DNA of 41,767 nucleotides from Comamonadaceae bacterium (GTDB lineage: Bacteria; Pseudomonadota; Gammaproteobacteria; Burkholderiales; Burkholderiaceae_C). The DNA lies in contig CANFYZ010000028.1 of NCBI GenBank assembly GCA_947451385.1, positions 1 to 41,767 on the forward strand, read 5' to 3'. The notes below the pieces were generated by a model that saw only the letters and a program-made list of their open reading frames with translations, was not told the DNA's origin and did no database searches. Below are positions 33,091 through 41,767 of this stretch, piece after piece. The translations under genes were made by a program, and so were the position numbers. How positions within the stretch are numbered: the stretch's first letter is position 1; each line of letters begins with the position of its first letter.

Positions 33091-33978
33091 ATGTGCTTTC
33101 TTTGCGATCTCAAAACTTCCAACCAGCAAGCCACGACGCCAGTCTTTGGGGCTGCGGCAGAGCCACTCCCTGGGCGCCCCAGGCGGGGCTTTTTGCTGGC
33201 CGCCGGTGCGGCGACCGTTGCAGCCGCGGCACCTGTTTGGGCGCAAGTCGATGTCGGCGGCTCCTCGCCTGTGCGCACCTTGGTGCCAGCCGAGCAGCTG
33301 GAGTCCTCGGCCAAACAGCAATACAGCCAAGTGCTGGCCGAGGCCAAGTCCAAAAATGCCTTGGCACCCAGCGAGCACCCGCAACTCAAACGTCTGCACG
33401 GCATCGCCCGCCGCTTGATTCCGTTCACTGCGCAGTGGAATCCACGCGTGGCCGAATGGCGCTGGGAAGTGAATTTGATTGGCAGCAAACAACTCAACGC
33501 CTGGTGCATGCCCGGCGGCAAAATCGCTTTTTACACCGGCATCTTGGACCAGCTGCAACTCACCGACGATGAGGTGGCCATGATCATGGGCCACGAAATG
33601 GCGCATGCCTTGCGCGAGCATGCGCGTGAGCGCTTGGCCAAATCCAAGGTCACCAGCCTCGGCTTGTCGGTCGCATCTTCTCTGCTGGGTTTAGGCCAAT
33701 TAGGCGACGTCGCCGCCAATCTGGGCACGCAGTTGTTGACGCTCAAATACAGCCGAGATGACGAGACAGAGGCCGATTTGGTGGGGCTTGAAATCGCTGC
33801 ACGGGGGGGCTTCTGGCCTGAAGCCAGCGTCAACTTATGGAAAAAAATGCTCAGCGCCAACGGCAATGGCAGCCCTTCTTTTTTATCGACGCACCCCAGC
33901 GGCAGCAACCGGATTCAAGAGCTGCAAGCCAACTTGCCTAAGGTGCAACACCTGTACGAGCAAGCCAAGCCGAGCTGA
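33091..33978 (+). CDS. M48-family metallopeptidase
   Basis: The 295-residue protein is an M48 zinc peptidase with the HEMAH motif at 168-172 and a third ligand in DETEAD (about Glu227), as in periplasmic BepA/LoiP-type proteases. A long N-terminus with RRGFLLAAGAATVAAAAPVWA looks like a twin-arginine signal (Arg31-Arg32), so export by Tat is plausible. The protein opens with a CxxC (MCFLC), which is odd for an exported protein; a later start would remove it. The family's LNAWCMPGGKIAFYTG segment is intact. Confidence 0.88.
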   Translation: MCFLCDLKTSNQQATTPVFGAAAEPLPGRPRRGFLLAAGAATVAAAAPVWAQVDVGGSSPVRTLVPAEQLESSAKQQYSQVLAEAKSKNALAPSEHPQLKRLHGIARRLIPFTAQWNPRVAEWRWEVNLIGSKQLNAWCMPGGKIAFYTGILDQLQLTDDEVAMIMGHEMAHALREHARERLAKSKVTSLGLSVASSLLGLGQLGDVAANLGTQLLTLKYSRDDETEADLVGLEIAARGGFWPEASVNLWKKMLSANGNGSPSFLSTHPSGSNRIQELQANLPKVQHLYEQAKPS

Positions 33979-33987
33979 GATTGCACC

Positions 33988-34626
33988 TCAGGTGCCGCCC
34001 ACGTAAGGATTGGACTGGCGCTCGCGCCCAAACGTGCTCTCGGGCCCATGGCCGGGTATGAACACGGTGTCATTGCCCATCGGCCACAGGCGCTGGGTGA
34101 TGCTGTCAATCAAGTCCTGGTGATTTCCTTGCGGAAAATCGGTGCGGCCAATGCTGCCCGCAAACAGCACATCGCCGACAAACGCGCGCTGAATTTCGGG
34201 GGAATAAAAAACCACATGGCCGGGGGTGTGACCCGGGCAATGGCGCACTTGCAGCGTGTGTGCCCCCAGGGTCACCGTGTCACCATCCTTCAACCAACGG
34301 GTGGGCTTGAACGCCTTCGCCGGGGGAAAGCCATACATGGCCGCGGCCTGGGCCAGGCCATCGATCCAAAACTGGTCCGCTGGGTGGGGCCCGACGATGG
34401 GCAGTTGCAAACGCTCGGCCAGTTCCGCCGTGGCGGCGGCATGGTCCACATGGGCATGGGTGATCCAAATTTGCTCCAGCTTCAAACCCAACTTTTGCAC
34501 CGCCCCGAGCAAGAGATCCAAATCGCCACCGGGGTCGATGACCGCAGCTTGGTGGGTGACGTCATCAAAAATAATGGAGGAATTTTGCTGGAAGGGCGTT
34601 ACGGGAATGGTTTGGTACTGAAGCAT
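33988..34626 (-). CDS. MBL-fold metallo-hydrolase (YcbL/glyoxalase II-like)
   Basis: This 212-residue metallo-beta-lactamase-fold protein resembles YcbL, a small type II glyoxalase-like hydrolase. The metal motif is THAHVDHA (His57, His59, Asp61, His62), with further ligands in HCPGHTPGHVVF, FVGDVLFAGSIGRTDFP, and the C-terminal FIPGHGPES. The ATG at 34626 was chosen because family members begin close to the IPVTPFQQN segment; ATG 34632 and GTG 34635 are alternatives. It converges with the M48 gene with a 9-bp gap. Confidence 0.87.
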   Translation of the reverse strand: MLQYQTIPVTPFQQNSSIIFDDVTHQAAVIDPGGDLDLLLGAVQKLGLKLEQIWITHAHVDHAAATAELAERLQLPIVGPHPADQFWIDGLAQAAAMYGFPPAKAFKPTRWLKDGDTVTLGAHTLQVRHCPGHTPGHVVFYSPEIQRAFVGDVLFAGSIGRTDFPQGNHQDLIDSITQRLWPMGNDTVFIPGHGPESTFGRERQSNPYVGGT

Positions 34627-34722
34627 GGCCATCACTTTACTTTGTACAAACGCAGCAAGCCGCCAGCGTTTAAGCGTACATTGTAGAAACTCCAGCGCCC
34701 TTGCGCTGACCCGTTAGCTCAT

Positions 34723-35469
34723 TTGTTCACACCCGATTTCCCCCGCGCGCAACCCAGCGATCTTGGCTACCAAACCAAACAAGAGCATTTCCACGTTGAG
34801 GGTGTCGATGACTTGATCATTCGCTCCCTGCTGGACAACCAACAGTTTCACGACCCCTTGGGCCTGGCCTTGCACCTGGGCATTTCGTCGGCCACCTGGC
34901 CGCTGTTTGGCTTGCTGTGGCCGTCGGGCTCCCGCTTGGCGGAGCGGATGGCGCTGCGGCCAGTCAACCCCCAGGAGCGTATTCTGGAAATTGGCTGCGG
35001 CCTGGCCTTGTCAAGCCTGGTGGGGCACCGGCGCGGCGCACACATGACCGCCAGTGATTGCCATCCCGAAACCGCCCATTTTTTGTTGGAAAACCTGCGT
35101 CTCAATGGCCTGGCACCCATGGACTACCGGCATGGGCAGTGGGGTGCGCAACCGCAAATTCAAAACACCGACATCGCGCTGACCGGTCGATTCAATTTAA
35201 TCATGGGCAGCGACATCTTGTACGAGCGAGACGAAGAAGGCACGCTGGCCCGATTCATTGACAACCACGCAGCCCCCGCTGCCGAGGTGTGGGTGGTGGA
35301 TCCCAACCGCGGAAACCGCGCGCACTTCAACCGCAATATGGCGGCTTTGGGGTTTGCGCTGCATGAGGTGTTGCTCGACCGGCCCGCCACTGCAGGCCGC
35401 ATGGGGCCAGCGGGCCTCCTCGGCCAGGCCGCTTACAAAGGGCGGATGCTGACTTACACCAGGCCCTGA
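34723..35469 (+). CDS. SAM-dependent methyltransferase (METTL/methyltransferase-16-like)
   Basis: The 248-residue protein has a class I methyltransferase core: RILEIGCGLALSSLVGHRRG (motif I), MTASDCHPE, FLLENLRLNG and FNLIMGSDILYERD. The pattern is like methyltransferase family 16 proteins, which modify lysines or small molecules. Only a TTG (34723) is available before the conserved N-terminus, and the frame closes just upstream at 34684, so a TTG start is the best reading. The substrate is unknown. It converges with the exonuclease III gene with an 18-bp gap. Confidence 0.8.
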   Translation: MFTPDFPRAQPSDLGYQTKQEHFHVEGVDDLIIRSLLDNQQFHDPLGLALHLGISSATWPLFGLLWPSGSRLAERMALRPVNPQERILEIGCGLALSSLVGHRRGAHMTASDCHPETAHFLLENLRLNGLAPMDYRHGQWGAQPQIQNTDIALTGRFNLIMGSDILYERDEEGTLARFIDNHAAPAAEVWVVDPNRGNRAHFNRNMAALGFALHEVLLDRPATAGRMGPAGLLGQAAYKGRMLTYTRP

Positions 35470-35487
35470 GACAAGGCGCTGAGCCGT

Positions 35488-36279
35488 TTACAACAAGCCT
35501 TGGTAGGCGATGGTGATGGGCGCGTGGTCGGAAAACTTTTGCGCTTTGTAAATCGATTCGGTGCGGGCTTTCTCAGCAAATGCCGGCGTCGCCAAGTGGT
35601 AGTCCAAGCGCCAACCCACGTTGTTGGCATAGGCCTGGCCGCGGTTGCTCCACCAGGTGTAGCAAGCGTCGGTGGTGTGTGGTTGCAGGCGGCGGTACAC
35701 GTCCACCAAGCCGCCTTGGGTGGTGATCTCGGTCATCCAGGCGCGCTCTTCGGGCAAGAAGCCGCTGTTTTTTTGGTTGCCGCGCCAGTTCTTCAAATCG
35801 GCCTGCTGGTGAGCAATGTTCACATCGCCGCACAACACAAAATCGCGCTCGGCCCGGAGCGCCGCCAAGTGGGGCGACATCGCGGCCAAGAACCGAAACT
35901 TCGCCTCTTGCCGCTCGGGGCCCGACGAACCACTCGGAAAATAGCAACTGATGATGGAGCGTTTATGTTGCAGCGAGTCAAAACGCAACTCCACATAACG
36001 GCCCTCGGCGTCAAACTCGCCACCATCAAAGCCCACCACCACGTCAGAGGGTTCATGGCGTGAATACACGCCGACACCTGAGTAGCCTTTTTTCTCGGCA
36101 AAGTGAAAGTGACCGGTCAAACCCGCCAACGACTCGAACTTGCCCGCCACGTCTGCGGCCTGGGCTTTGACTTCTTGCACGCAAATACAATCGGGTTGCA
36201 GCTGATCGATCCACGCCTCCACCCCCTTGGTGGTGGCCGAACGGATGCCATTCAGATTCAGGCTGGTCAATTTAAACAA
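35488..36279 (-). CDS. xthA: Exodeoxyribonuclease III
   Basis: This 263-residue member of the ExoIII/APE1 family cleaves abasic sites and degrades 3' ends in base-excision repair. Motifs include [22 protein letters not shown] (metal Glu), [43 protein letters not shown] and the catalytic SDHAPITI at the end. The start is best placed at a TTG (36279), with GGGGAG five bases upstream, giving the family-like [12 protein letters not shown] longer frame extends ten more residues but is not conserved. The start is 11 bp from the divergent pyrE start. Confidence 0.93.
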   Translation of the reverse strand: MFKLTSLNLNGIRSATTKGVEAWIDQLQPDCICVQEVKAQAADVAGKFESLAGLTGHFHFAEKKGYSGVGVYSRHEPSDVVVGFDGGEFDAEGRYVELRFDSLQHKRSIISCYFPSGSSGPERQEAKFRFLAAMSPHLAALRAERDFVLCGDVNIAHQQADLKNWRGNQKNSGFLPEERAWMTEITTQGGLVDVYRRLQPHTTDACYTWWSNRGQAYANNVGWRLDYHLATPAFAEKARTESIYKAQKFSDHAPITIAYQGLL

Positions 36280-36290
36280 GGAAGCTCCCC
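36278..36290. promoter_or_regulatory. Paired ribosome-binding sites between xthA and pyrE
   Basis: AAGGAAG (36278-36284, plus strand) serves pyrE, and GGGGAG (36290-36285, minus strand) serves exonuclease III. The pyrE site overlaps the exonuclease start codon, and the exonuclease site abuts the pyrE ATG. No room is left for promoters between the genes. Confidence 0.7.
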
Positions 36291-36998
36291 ATGGTGACAG
36301 GCAACACACCAGCCGATCAAGGCGCGCTGGCGCAAGAATTTGTGCAATTTGCAGTGGCGTCAGGGGTGCTGCGCTTTGGTGAATTCAAAACCAAAGCCGG
36401 CCGCATGAGCCCCTACTTTTTCAACGCGGGCTTGTTTGACGATGGCGCCAAACTCGGCCGACTCGCGCAATTCTATGCAAAAGCTTTGGTGGCCAGCGGC
36501 ATCGAGTTCGACATGATTTTTGGCCCGGCGTACAAAGGCATCCCGCTGGGCGCGGCCGTGTCCATCGAGCTGGCGCGCCTGGGCCGCAATGTGCCTTTTG
36601 CCTACAACCGCAAAGAAGCCAAAGACCACGGCGAAGGCGGCAGCCTGGTGGGTGCGCCTTTGCAAGGCCGTGTGCTGATCGTCGACGATGTGATGAGCGC
36701 GGGCACCGCTGCGCGTGAATCGATTGCCCTCATCCAAGCCGCAGGGGCCACGCCCCATGCCGTGGCGATTGCCTTGGACCGCCAGGAAATGGCGACCGAA
36801 AAACAAGCCGATGGCAGTACGCAAGATGTGCCGTACAGCGCCGTGCAGTACGTGCGCAACACGCTGGGCATGCAGGTGTGCGCGATTGCCGAGTTGTCGG
36901 ACTTGCTGACCTACTTAGGCACCCAAGCCGGCAATGCCATGGGCGAGCATTTGGCACGCACACAGGCTTACCGCGCGCGTTATGGCGTCATGAAGTAA
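36291..36998 (+). CDS. pyrE: Orotate phosphoribosyltransferase
   Basis: PyrE joins orotate to PRPP to make OMP in pyrimidine synthesis. The 235-residue sequence has the N-terminal [49 protein letters not shown] (catalytic flexible loop) and the PRPP-binding motif [13 protein letters not shown]. The ATG at 36291 has AAGGAAG upstream. It lies head to head with exonuclease III. An inserted-looking [14 protein letters not shown] region follows the core, a feature seen in several proteobacterial PyrE proteins. Confidence 0.96.
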   Translation: MVTGNTPADQGALAQEFVQFAVASGVLRFGEFKTKAGRMSPYFFNAGLFDDGAKLGRLAQFYAKALVASGIEFDMIFGPAYKGIPLGAAVSIELARLGRNVPFAYNRKEAKDHGEGGSLVGAPLQGRVLIVDDVMSAGTAARESIALIQAAGATPHAVAIALDRQEMATEKQADGSTQDVPYSAVQYVRNTLGMQVCAIAELSDLLTYLGTQAGNAMGEHLARTQAYRARYGVMK

Positions 36999-37043
36999 GC
37001 GCCGTCGGCAACGGCAACGTCAGCGTCAACGCTATCGTTAGCC

Positions 37044-37757
37044 TCAGCGCAGCCAGTCCAGAAACAGCCGGGCCACCGCCTCGGGTTTTTCCATCATCAT
37101 CATGTGACCGGCACCGCTCACCACCTGCAGGGGTGGCGGGTTAGGCATCAGGTCGGCGATGTCTTGGTGCTGCTGCGGCGGTGCCCAGGCGTCAAACTCG
37201 CCGGCCATCACCAACGTCGGCACGCGCACCTGACGCAGCACCTCGGTGGCATCGGGGCGTGTCAACAAAGCTTTGATTTGGCGCTGAAAAATGTCCGCTG
37301 ATTTGTGCTCGAACATCTGCACAATGGCCTCGATCAAGGCCGCGTCCTGCAAGCGTGAAGGGGCCACCATGTTCTGCACCCAGGCCAGCGCCATGGCGCG
37401 AATCCCTTGGCTCTGCGCCACGTCCAGCAGCGCCTGACGGCCTTGGGCCTCTTTTTCGCCCTCAGTGCCCGGCTCTTTGGGCTTGAACCCGGTACCCAAC
37501 AACGCCAGGCGTCGCACCCGTTCGGGCGCGAGTCGCACCACCTCCAGCGCCACACGCCCGCCCATGGAGTGGCCGGCCAAATCAAACTGGGCTGGTGCAG
37601 CGTCCAAAATCTGCTGCGCCATCTGCACCAATGAATCGGCATCACCGTGGGAGACGACCTGACAATGCGCCTGTTGTGACAAGGCAGGCAGGATCGGGCC
37701 CCAGGAGGTTTCGTTGCACATCAGGCCGGGAACGAGGATCAGGGTGGGAAAAGTCAT
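37044..37757 (-). CDS. Alpha/beta-fold hydrolase
   Basis: The 237-residue protein has an alpha/beta hydrolase core: TLILVPGLMCNETSWGP (oxyanion region), the nucleophile elbow GHSMGG (Ser), the acid in LVMAGEFDAWAPP, and the catalytic histidine in SGAGHMMMMEKPE. The cap region is short. It resembles small esterases and lactonases, and the substrate is not evident. The gene is convergent with pyrE and divergent from the Fic gene. Confidence 0.85.
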   Translation of the reverse strand: MTFPTLILVPGLMCNETSWGPILPALSQQAHCQVVSHGDADSLVQMAQQILDAAPAQFDLAGHSMGGRVALEVVRLAPERVRRLALLGTGFKPKEPGTEGEKEAQGRQALLDVAQSQGIRAMALAWVQNMVAPSRLQDAALIEAIVQMFEHKSADIFQRQIKALLTRPDATEVLRQVRVPTLVMAGEFDAWAPPQQHQDIADLMPNPPPLQVVSGAGHMMMMEKPEAVARLFLDWLR

Positions 37758-37902
37758 GCGGTATTTACAAATTGAAAGACGGTATCAGAGGGGCAGCAGT
37801 AAATGTACCGGGCACATCACAGTTGAAGTGTCTGCGAAGATGAGGCAAACCCAGTCGCCAAGGCAGCCATTAGCCCGTCGGGAAGCACAACGCGACGATT
37901 AT

Positions 37903-37920
37903 CGCTTCACATGTGAAGCG
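37903..37920. promoter_or_regulatory. Perfect 18-bp palindrome, probable operator for fic
   Basis: CGCTTCACATGTGAAGCG is a perfect palindrome 21 bp before the fic ATG. It covers the predicted -35 box, a position expected to block transcription when occupied. The cognate regulator is unknown and no transcription factor gene is adjacent. Confidence 0.75.
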
Positions 37921-37934
37921 CAAAACCTTAAAAT
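37906..37934 (+). promoter_or_regulatory. Predicted sigma-70 promoter of fic, implying a leaderless mRNA
   Basis: TTCACA (37906-37911) and TAAAAT (37929-37934) are separated by exactly 17 bp. Initiation about seven bases after the -10 box would fall at 37941-37942, the fic ATG itself. No Shine-Dalgarno is visible upstream, which agrees with leaderless translation. Confidence 0.6.
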
Positions 37935-37941
37935 ACGCTTC

Positions 37942-39099
37942 ATGTACCTCTGGCAATCCCCCTTGTGGCCTGAATTTCAGGTTGATCTGGCCGCGCTGCA
38001 ACCGACGCTGGCCGCCGCACGCTATGCGCAAGGGCGGGCCATGGGCTTGGCCAGCCATCTGCAATTGATGGATTTTGGGGATTTGCAGTTGCAAGGCTGG
38101 GCCGACGAAGCGATGGCGACAGCTCAGATCGAAGGCGAAATTCTGCACGTCAACTCGGTGCGAGCCTCTGCCGCGAGGCGTTTGGGGTTGGCCAATGCCA
38201 AAGCCATGGAGCGCGATGAACGGACTGAAGCGACTCTGGATGTGTTGCAAGCCGCCATTGAGCAAAGCCACCAACCTTTGAGCCACAACACCTTGCATGA
38301 CTGGCAAGCGGCCTTGTTTCCCACCGGGCGCAGCGGCATCCAGAAAATTCGCACAGGTGCTTACCGCGACCATGCCGAGCCCATGCAGATCGTCACGCCT
38401 CGCATGGGCAAGCCTGACATCGTGCATTACCAGGCACCCCTTTCTGCGGATGTCCAGGCACAGATGACACGGCTAGTCGACTGGTTCAATGGCTCTCTGC
38501 ATCAGACTGACGGCTTGGTGCGCGCTGCGCTGGCGCACTTGTGGCTCGAAGCCATTCACCCCTTTGAAGACGGCAACGGCAGGGTGGGCAGGGCGCTGGT
38601 CGAGATGGCCCTGGCGCAAGACCTGAAAACCGACAAGCGTTTGTGGAGCTTGTCGCAGCAAATGTGGCTGGACCGCTCTAGCTATTACGCCCAACTGCAA
38701 ACGGCAACTGGCCAAGCCAACATGGATGTAACGCCCTGGGTGCAATGGTTTGTAGGCTGTGTGCACAAAGCTGCCGACGCCACGTGGGAAAACATGCAAG
38801 TGGCCATTCGGAAAACACGCTTTTGGGCCGAGTTGCGCGAGCAACACCCGCAATTGACGCCCACGCAAGTCAAGGCCATCAACAAGCTACATGACGTTGG
38901 GCCTGACGGTTTTGTCAACGGCATCAGTACCGGAAAATACGTCAACCTTTGCCGCGTGTCACGCGCCACGGCCTACCGTGAACTCACGGCGCTGAGCGAG
39001 ATGGGGGTTCTGGTGCAGGCGGGAGTGGGGCGGGGGACCCGGTACAAACTGAAGGATGTGTTGGCTGGCTGGCATTCCCCCAAATCAGTAGACATCTGA
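37942..39099 (+). CDS. Fic-family AMPylase with N-terminal inhibitory helix
   Basis: Fic proteins transfer AMP or other nucleotide groups to target proteins. The 385-residue protein starts with a DUF4172-like domain (MYLWQSPLWPEF). The inhibitory motif TAQIEG at 60-65 fits the [ST]xxxE[GN] pattern, making it a class II Fic protein with its own autoinhibition. The catalytic motif HPFEDGNGRVGR (206-217) is intact, with an upstream flap around QIVTPRMGKP. The C-terminal ~60 residues form a winged helix (NLCRVSRATAYRELTALSEMG), suggesting DNA or partner binding. Earlier in-frame starts were rejected because the family start and promoter both point to 37942. No antitoxin gene is adjacent. Confidence 0.92.
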   Translation: MYLWQSPLWPEFQVDLAALQPTLAAARYAQGRAMGLASHLQLMDFGDLQLQGWADEAMATAQIEGEILHVNSVRASAARRLGLANAKAMERDERTEATLDVLQAAIEQSHQPLSHNTLHDWQAALFPTGRSGIQKIRTGAYRDHAEPMQIVTPRMGKPDIVHYQAPLSADVQAQMTRLVDWFNGSLHQTDGLVRAALAHLWLEAIHPFEDGNGRVGRALVEMALAQDLKTDKRLWSLSQQMWLDRSSYYAQLQTATGQANMDVTPWVQWFVGCVHKAADATWENMQVAIRKTRFWAELREQHPQLTPTQVKAINKLHDVGPDGFVNGISTGKYVNLCRVSRATAYRELTALSEMGVLVQAGVGRGTRYKLKDVLAGWHSPKSVDI

Positions 39100-39101
39100 G
39101 C

Positions 39102-39140
39102 TGTTCAGTCTTCATTTGGTGATGATGTGTTCACTGAACA
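39102..39140. terminator. Possible terminator hairpin between fic and gatB
   Basis: TGTTCAGT (39102-39109) pairs perfectly with ACTGAACA (39133-39140), leaving a 23-nt loop, between the convergent ends of fic and gatB. An overlapping inverted repeat GTGTTCA/TGAACAC (39127-39141) could instead be a protein site. No T-run follows, so terminator function is uncertain. Confidence 0.35.
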
Positions 39141-39155
39141 CAACTAAGCTACGAC

Positions 39156-40631
39156 TTACAACAACGCGAGTTTATTTTTTAACAACTCATTGACTTGCGC
39201 TGGGTTTGCCTTGCCTTTGCTGGCTTTCATGATCGGACCGACCAAACCGTTGAGCGCTTTGGTGTTCCCCGCCTTGAACTCTTCGACGTTCTTGGGGTTG
39301 GCGGCGAGCACCTCGTCGATGATTTTTTCCAGCTCGCCGGTGTCGTTCATCTGCTTGAGGCCTTTGGCCTCGATGAGGGCGTCGACATCGCCTGCGCTAC
39401 CGGAAGGGCCTTCCTTGTTCCACAGACCTTCAAACACCTGACGCGCCGCGTTGTTGCTGATGGTGTTGTCGCTGATGCGGCCAATCAAAGCGGCTAATTG
39501 CAGGGCGCTCACTGGCGCTTGCTCGATGCCCATCTCGCTCACGTTCAAGCGCCGCGACACCTCACCCATGATCCAGTTGCTGGCCAGCTTGGGCTGACCG
39601 CAGGCCTTGGCCACGGCCTCAAAGTAAGCCGCCACGGCCTTGCTTTGGGTCAGTTGGGTGGCGTCGTATTCGGGCAGGGCATAGTCGCGCATGAAGCGCT
39701 CGGCCATCACGCGCGGCAGCTCGGCCATCTCGCCTTTCACGCGCTCGACCCAGTCACGGCCAATCACCAGCGGGGGCAGGTCGGGGTCTGGAAAGTAGCG
39801 GTAGTCGGCCGCGTCTTCTTTGGTGCGCATGGCGCGGGTCTCACCCGTATCGGGGTCGAACAGCACCGTGGCTTGCTGGATGGCGTGGCCATCTTCGATC
39901 TGGTCGATCTGCCAGCGCACCTCATAGTCAATGGCTTGCTGCATGAACTTGAAACTGTTTAAGTTCTTGATCTCGCGCCGCGTGCCCAACTCGGCACCGG
40001 GCTTGCGCACCGAGACGTTGGCGTCACAACGGAACGAGCCTTCTTGCATGTTGCCGTCGCAAATGCCAATCCAGGTCACGATCTTGTGCAGCTCTTTGGC
40101 ATAGGCCACGGCTTCGTCGCTGGAACGGATGTCGGGCTCGGTGACGATCTCGAGCAGCGGTGTGCCGGCGCGGTTCAGGTCGATGCCCGACTGACCAATG
40201 AAGTCCTCATGCAGCGACTTGCCCGCATCTTCTTCCAAGTGGGCACGCACCAAGCGCACGGTTTTGTGCACCGTTTCTTTGCCTTCTTCCAAAAAGAAAG
40301 AGACCTCGCCGCCCTGCACCACCGGGATCTCAAACTGGCTGATCTGGTAGCCCTTGGGCAGGTCGGGGTAGAAGTAGTTTTTGCGCGCAAAAATGCTGCG
40401 CTCGGCAATGTGCGAGTTCACCGCCAGGCCGAACTCGATGGCGCGTTCCACCGCGCCAATGTTCATCACCGGCAGCGTGCCGGGCAGGGCCATGTCCACC
40501 GCGCAGGCTTGGGTGTTGGCTTCGGCACCAAAGGCAGTGGGCGCGCGGCTGAAAATTTTGCTCTGGGTCGAGAGTTGGGCGTGGGTTTCGAAACCGATGA
40601 CGACTTCGTAGCCTTGGACGAGTTTGCTCAT
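39156..40631 (-). CDS. gatB: Aspartyl/glutamyl-tRNA amidotransferase subunit B
   Basis: GatB is the tRNA-binding and kinase subunit of GatCAB, which converts Glu-tRNA(Gln) and Asp-tRNA(Asn) to the amidated forms. The 491-residue protein is full length: [73 protein letters not shown], and the C-terminal YqeY-like tail ending in [16 protein letters not shown]. It begins 1 bp after the gatA stop on the same strand, so the two are cotranscribed. Confidence 0.97.
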   Translation of the reverse strand: MSKLVQGYEVVIGFETHAQLSTQSKIFSRAPTAFGAEANTQACAVDMALPGTLPVMNIGAVERAIEFGLAVNSHIAERSIFARKNYFYPDLPKGYQISQFEIPVVQGGEVSFFLEEGKETVHKTVRLVRAHLEEDAGKSLHEDFIGQSGIDLNRAGTPLLEIVTEPDIRSSDEAVAYAKELHKIVTWIGICDGNMQEGSFRCDANVSVRKPGAELGTRREIKNLNSFKFMQQAIDYEVRWQIDQIEDGHAIQQATVLFDPDTGETRAMRTKEDAADYRYFPDPDLPPLVIGRDWVERVKGEMAELPRVMAERFMRDYALPEYDATQLTQSKAVAAYFEAVAKACGQPKLASNWIMGEVSRRLNVSEMGIEQAPVSALQLAALIGRISDNTISNNAARQVFEGLWNKEGPSGSAGDVDALIEAKGLKQMNDTGELEKIIDEVLAANPKNVEEFKAGNTKALNGLVGPIMKASKGKANPAQVNELLKNKLALL

Positions 40632-40632
40632 A

Positions 40633-41767
40633 TCAAATGCCCTCCGGCTGACGGAGGTGGAAATCGGTGGCTTGCTGCAAGCGGTGCGCCACGTTCAGCA
40701 ACTGGGCTTCTTTGAAGTAGTTGCCAATCAGTTGCAAGCCCACCGGCATGCCGCCTGCGCCAAAGCCTGCAGGCAAGCTCATGCCGGGCAGCCCAGCCAG
40801 CGAGGCGGGCAGGGTAAAGATGTCGGCCAAATAATCGGCCACCGGGTCATTGGCGTTTTCACCCAACTTCCAGGCCACGCTCGGGGCCACGGGGCCGGCA
40901 ATCACATCACACTGTTTGAAGGCGTTTTGAAAGTCGTCGGCGATCATGCGGCGGATTTTTTGCGCTTGCAGGTAATAGGCATCGTAGTAGCCGTGGCTCA
41001 GCACATAGGCGCCGGTCATGATGCGGCGCTTGACTTCGGTACCGAAGCCTTCGGCGCGGGTTTTTTTGTACATGTCCACCAGGTCGGTGTAGTCCTTGGC
41101 GCGGTGGCCGAACTTCACGCCGTCAAAGCGGCTCAGGTTGGAGCTGGCTTCGGCCGGGGCGATGATGTAGTACACCGGGATGGACAGCTCGGTGCGCGGC
41201 AGGCTGATGGGCACCAGCTGGGCGCCGAGTTTTTCGTATTCGCGCAAGGCGGCGTCCAGTGCGGCGCGCACATCGGCGTGCAGGCCATCGCCGAAAAACT
41301 CTTTGGGTACGCCAATGCGCAGGCCTTCGATCGCGTGATTCAAGCCGACTGAGAAGTCTTCAGCCGGCCGGTCCAGCGAGGTCGAGTCGCGGTCCAGGTC
41401 CGGGCCGCACAGGGCGCTGAGCAACAGGGCGCAATCCTCGGCGCTGCGGGCCATGGGGCCGGCTTGGTCCAGGCTGGAGGCGTAGGCGATCATGCCGTAA
41501 CGGCTGGCGCGGCCATAGGTCGGCTTGATGCCGGTGATGCCGCAAAAGCTGGCGGGTTGACGGATCGAGCCCCCGGTGTCGGTGCCGGTGGCGGCCGGCA
41601 CCAGCCGCGCGGCCACAGCCGCGGCGCTGCCGCCCGACGAGCCGCCGGGCACGCGGGCGGTGTCCCACGGATTGGTCACGGCGCCATAGGCCGAGTTTTC
41701 GTTGGCCGAGCCCATGGCGAACTCGTCGCAATTGAGCTTGCCCACGCTGACCATGCCGGCCTGCGCC
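40633..41767 (-). CDS. gatA: Aspartyl/glutamyl-tRNA amidotransferase subunit A (partial)
   Basis: This is the C-terminal ~378 residues of GatA, the amidase subunit; the N-terminus lies beyond the window's right edge. The amidase signature is present: [15 protein letters not shown] (with the cis-Ser and nucleophile region), [23 protein letters not shown] and [20 protein letters not shown]. The lysine of the Ser-cisSer-Lys triad should lie in the missing part. The frame remains open to 41767, starting [12 protein letters not shown]. The stop is at 40633, 1 bp before gatB. A gatC gene would be expected upstream, outside the window. Confidence 0.95.
   Translation of the reverse strand, partial: AQAGMVSVGKLNCDEFAMGSANENSAYGAVTNPWDTARVPGGSSGGSAAAVAARLVPAATGTDTGGSIRQPASFCGITGIKPTYGRASRYGMIAYASSLDQAGPMARSAEDCALLLSALCGPDLDRDSTSLDRPAEDFSVGLNHAIEGLRIGVPKEFFGDGLHADVRAALDAALREYEKLGAQLVPISLPRTELSIPVYYIIAPAEASSNLSRFDGVKFGHRAKDYTDLVDMYKKTRAEGFGTEVKRRIMTGAYVLSHGYYDAYYLQAQKIRRMIADDFQNAFKQCDVIAGPVAPSVAWKLGENANDPVADYLADIFTLPASLAGLPGMSLPAGFGAGGMPVGLQLIGNYFKEAQLLNVAHRLQQATDFHLRQPEGI

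Larger units (their letters stand above)
37758..37941. other. Intergenic region between hydrolase and fic
   Basis: This 184-bp gap between divergent genes holds no convincing gene. The frame open upstream of fic is not conserved in character. Its right end carries the fic promoter and an 18-bp palindrome. CGCTTCA, half of that palindrome, recurs at 37936-37942 across the fic start codon. Confidence 0.6.

Noticed and set aside
36999-37043. Short GGCAAC/GTCAAC repeats and small hairpins between pyrE and the hydrolase
   Set aside because: Stems of four to five bases and no T-run; probably low-complexity spacer.

Overview
The window looks like a chromosomal segment of a betaproteobacterium. High-GC coding sequence, an orphan Bug-type (TctC) solute receptor, a split hpaG1/hpaG2 and PilT next to yggS point to Burkholderiales, probably Comamonadaceae. 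This is inferred from gene content and protein character; no 16S or other marker is present. About 41 protein genes are supported, nearly all densely packed. I found no tRNA, rRNA, IS element, prophage or CRISPR array.

Layout. (1) 0-2.6 kb: a MarR regulator, an aromatic-ring FAD monooxygenase and a small DUF2783 protein, behind a readable promoter/operator. (2) 2.6-8.1 kb: housekeeping genes: yggS, pilT, a beta-hydroxyacid dehydrogenase, then dolP-like, diaA-like, yraN and divergent rsmI. This resembles the E. coli rsmI-lpoA-yraN-diaA-dolP neighbourhood without lpoA and with rsmI inverted. (3) 8.1-18.7 kb, minus strand: a colinear run of 13 genes. It contains the meta-cleavage route for homoprotocatechuate (hpaR-G1-G2-E-MAPEG-Bug-D-F-H-I), followed by a class II aldolase, a ketopantoate-reductase-like enzyme and an EamA transporter. 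HpaD opens the ring, HpaE oxidises the semialdehyde, HpaG1/G2 and HpaF decarboxylate and isomerise, HpaH hydrates, and HpaI cleaves to pyruvate and succinic semialdehyde. The 4-hydroxyphenylacetate hydroxylase HpaBC is not in the window. A perfect 16-bp palindrome beside the hpaR start codon is the likely HpaR operator.

(4) 18.8-23.0 kb, plus strand: nitronate monooxygenase, radA, a small membrane protein, ilvE and a zf-CHCC protein. (5) 23.0-29.5 kb: a cell-surface polysaccharide region with two family-2 glycosyltransferases, an FkbM methyltransferase, an unassigned glycosyltransferase-like protein and two different acyltransferase-3 membrane proteins. From about 24.7 to 28.4 kb it is visibly AT-richer than its surroundings, so this part may be acquired. 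(6) 29.5-37.8 kb: an OmpR/HisKA two-component system, ampG, an M48 peptidase, an MBL hydrolase, a methyltransferase, exonuclease III, pyrE and an alpha/beta hydrolase. (7) 37.9-41.8 kb: a Fic protein with its own inhibitory helix behind a palindrome-covered promoter that predicts a leaderless mRNA, then gatB and a gatA cut by the window edge.

The best leads are the Fic promoter architecture, two head-to-head gene pairs whose start codons touch or nearly touch (yraN/rsmI and exoIII/pyrE), the duplicated hpaR start region, the unexplained genes in and after the hpa operon, and the unassigned gene at 25.6-26.3 kb. I did not recognise a wholly new multi-gene system.
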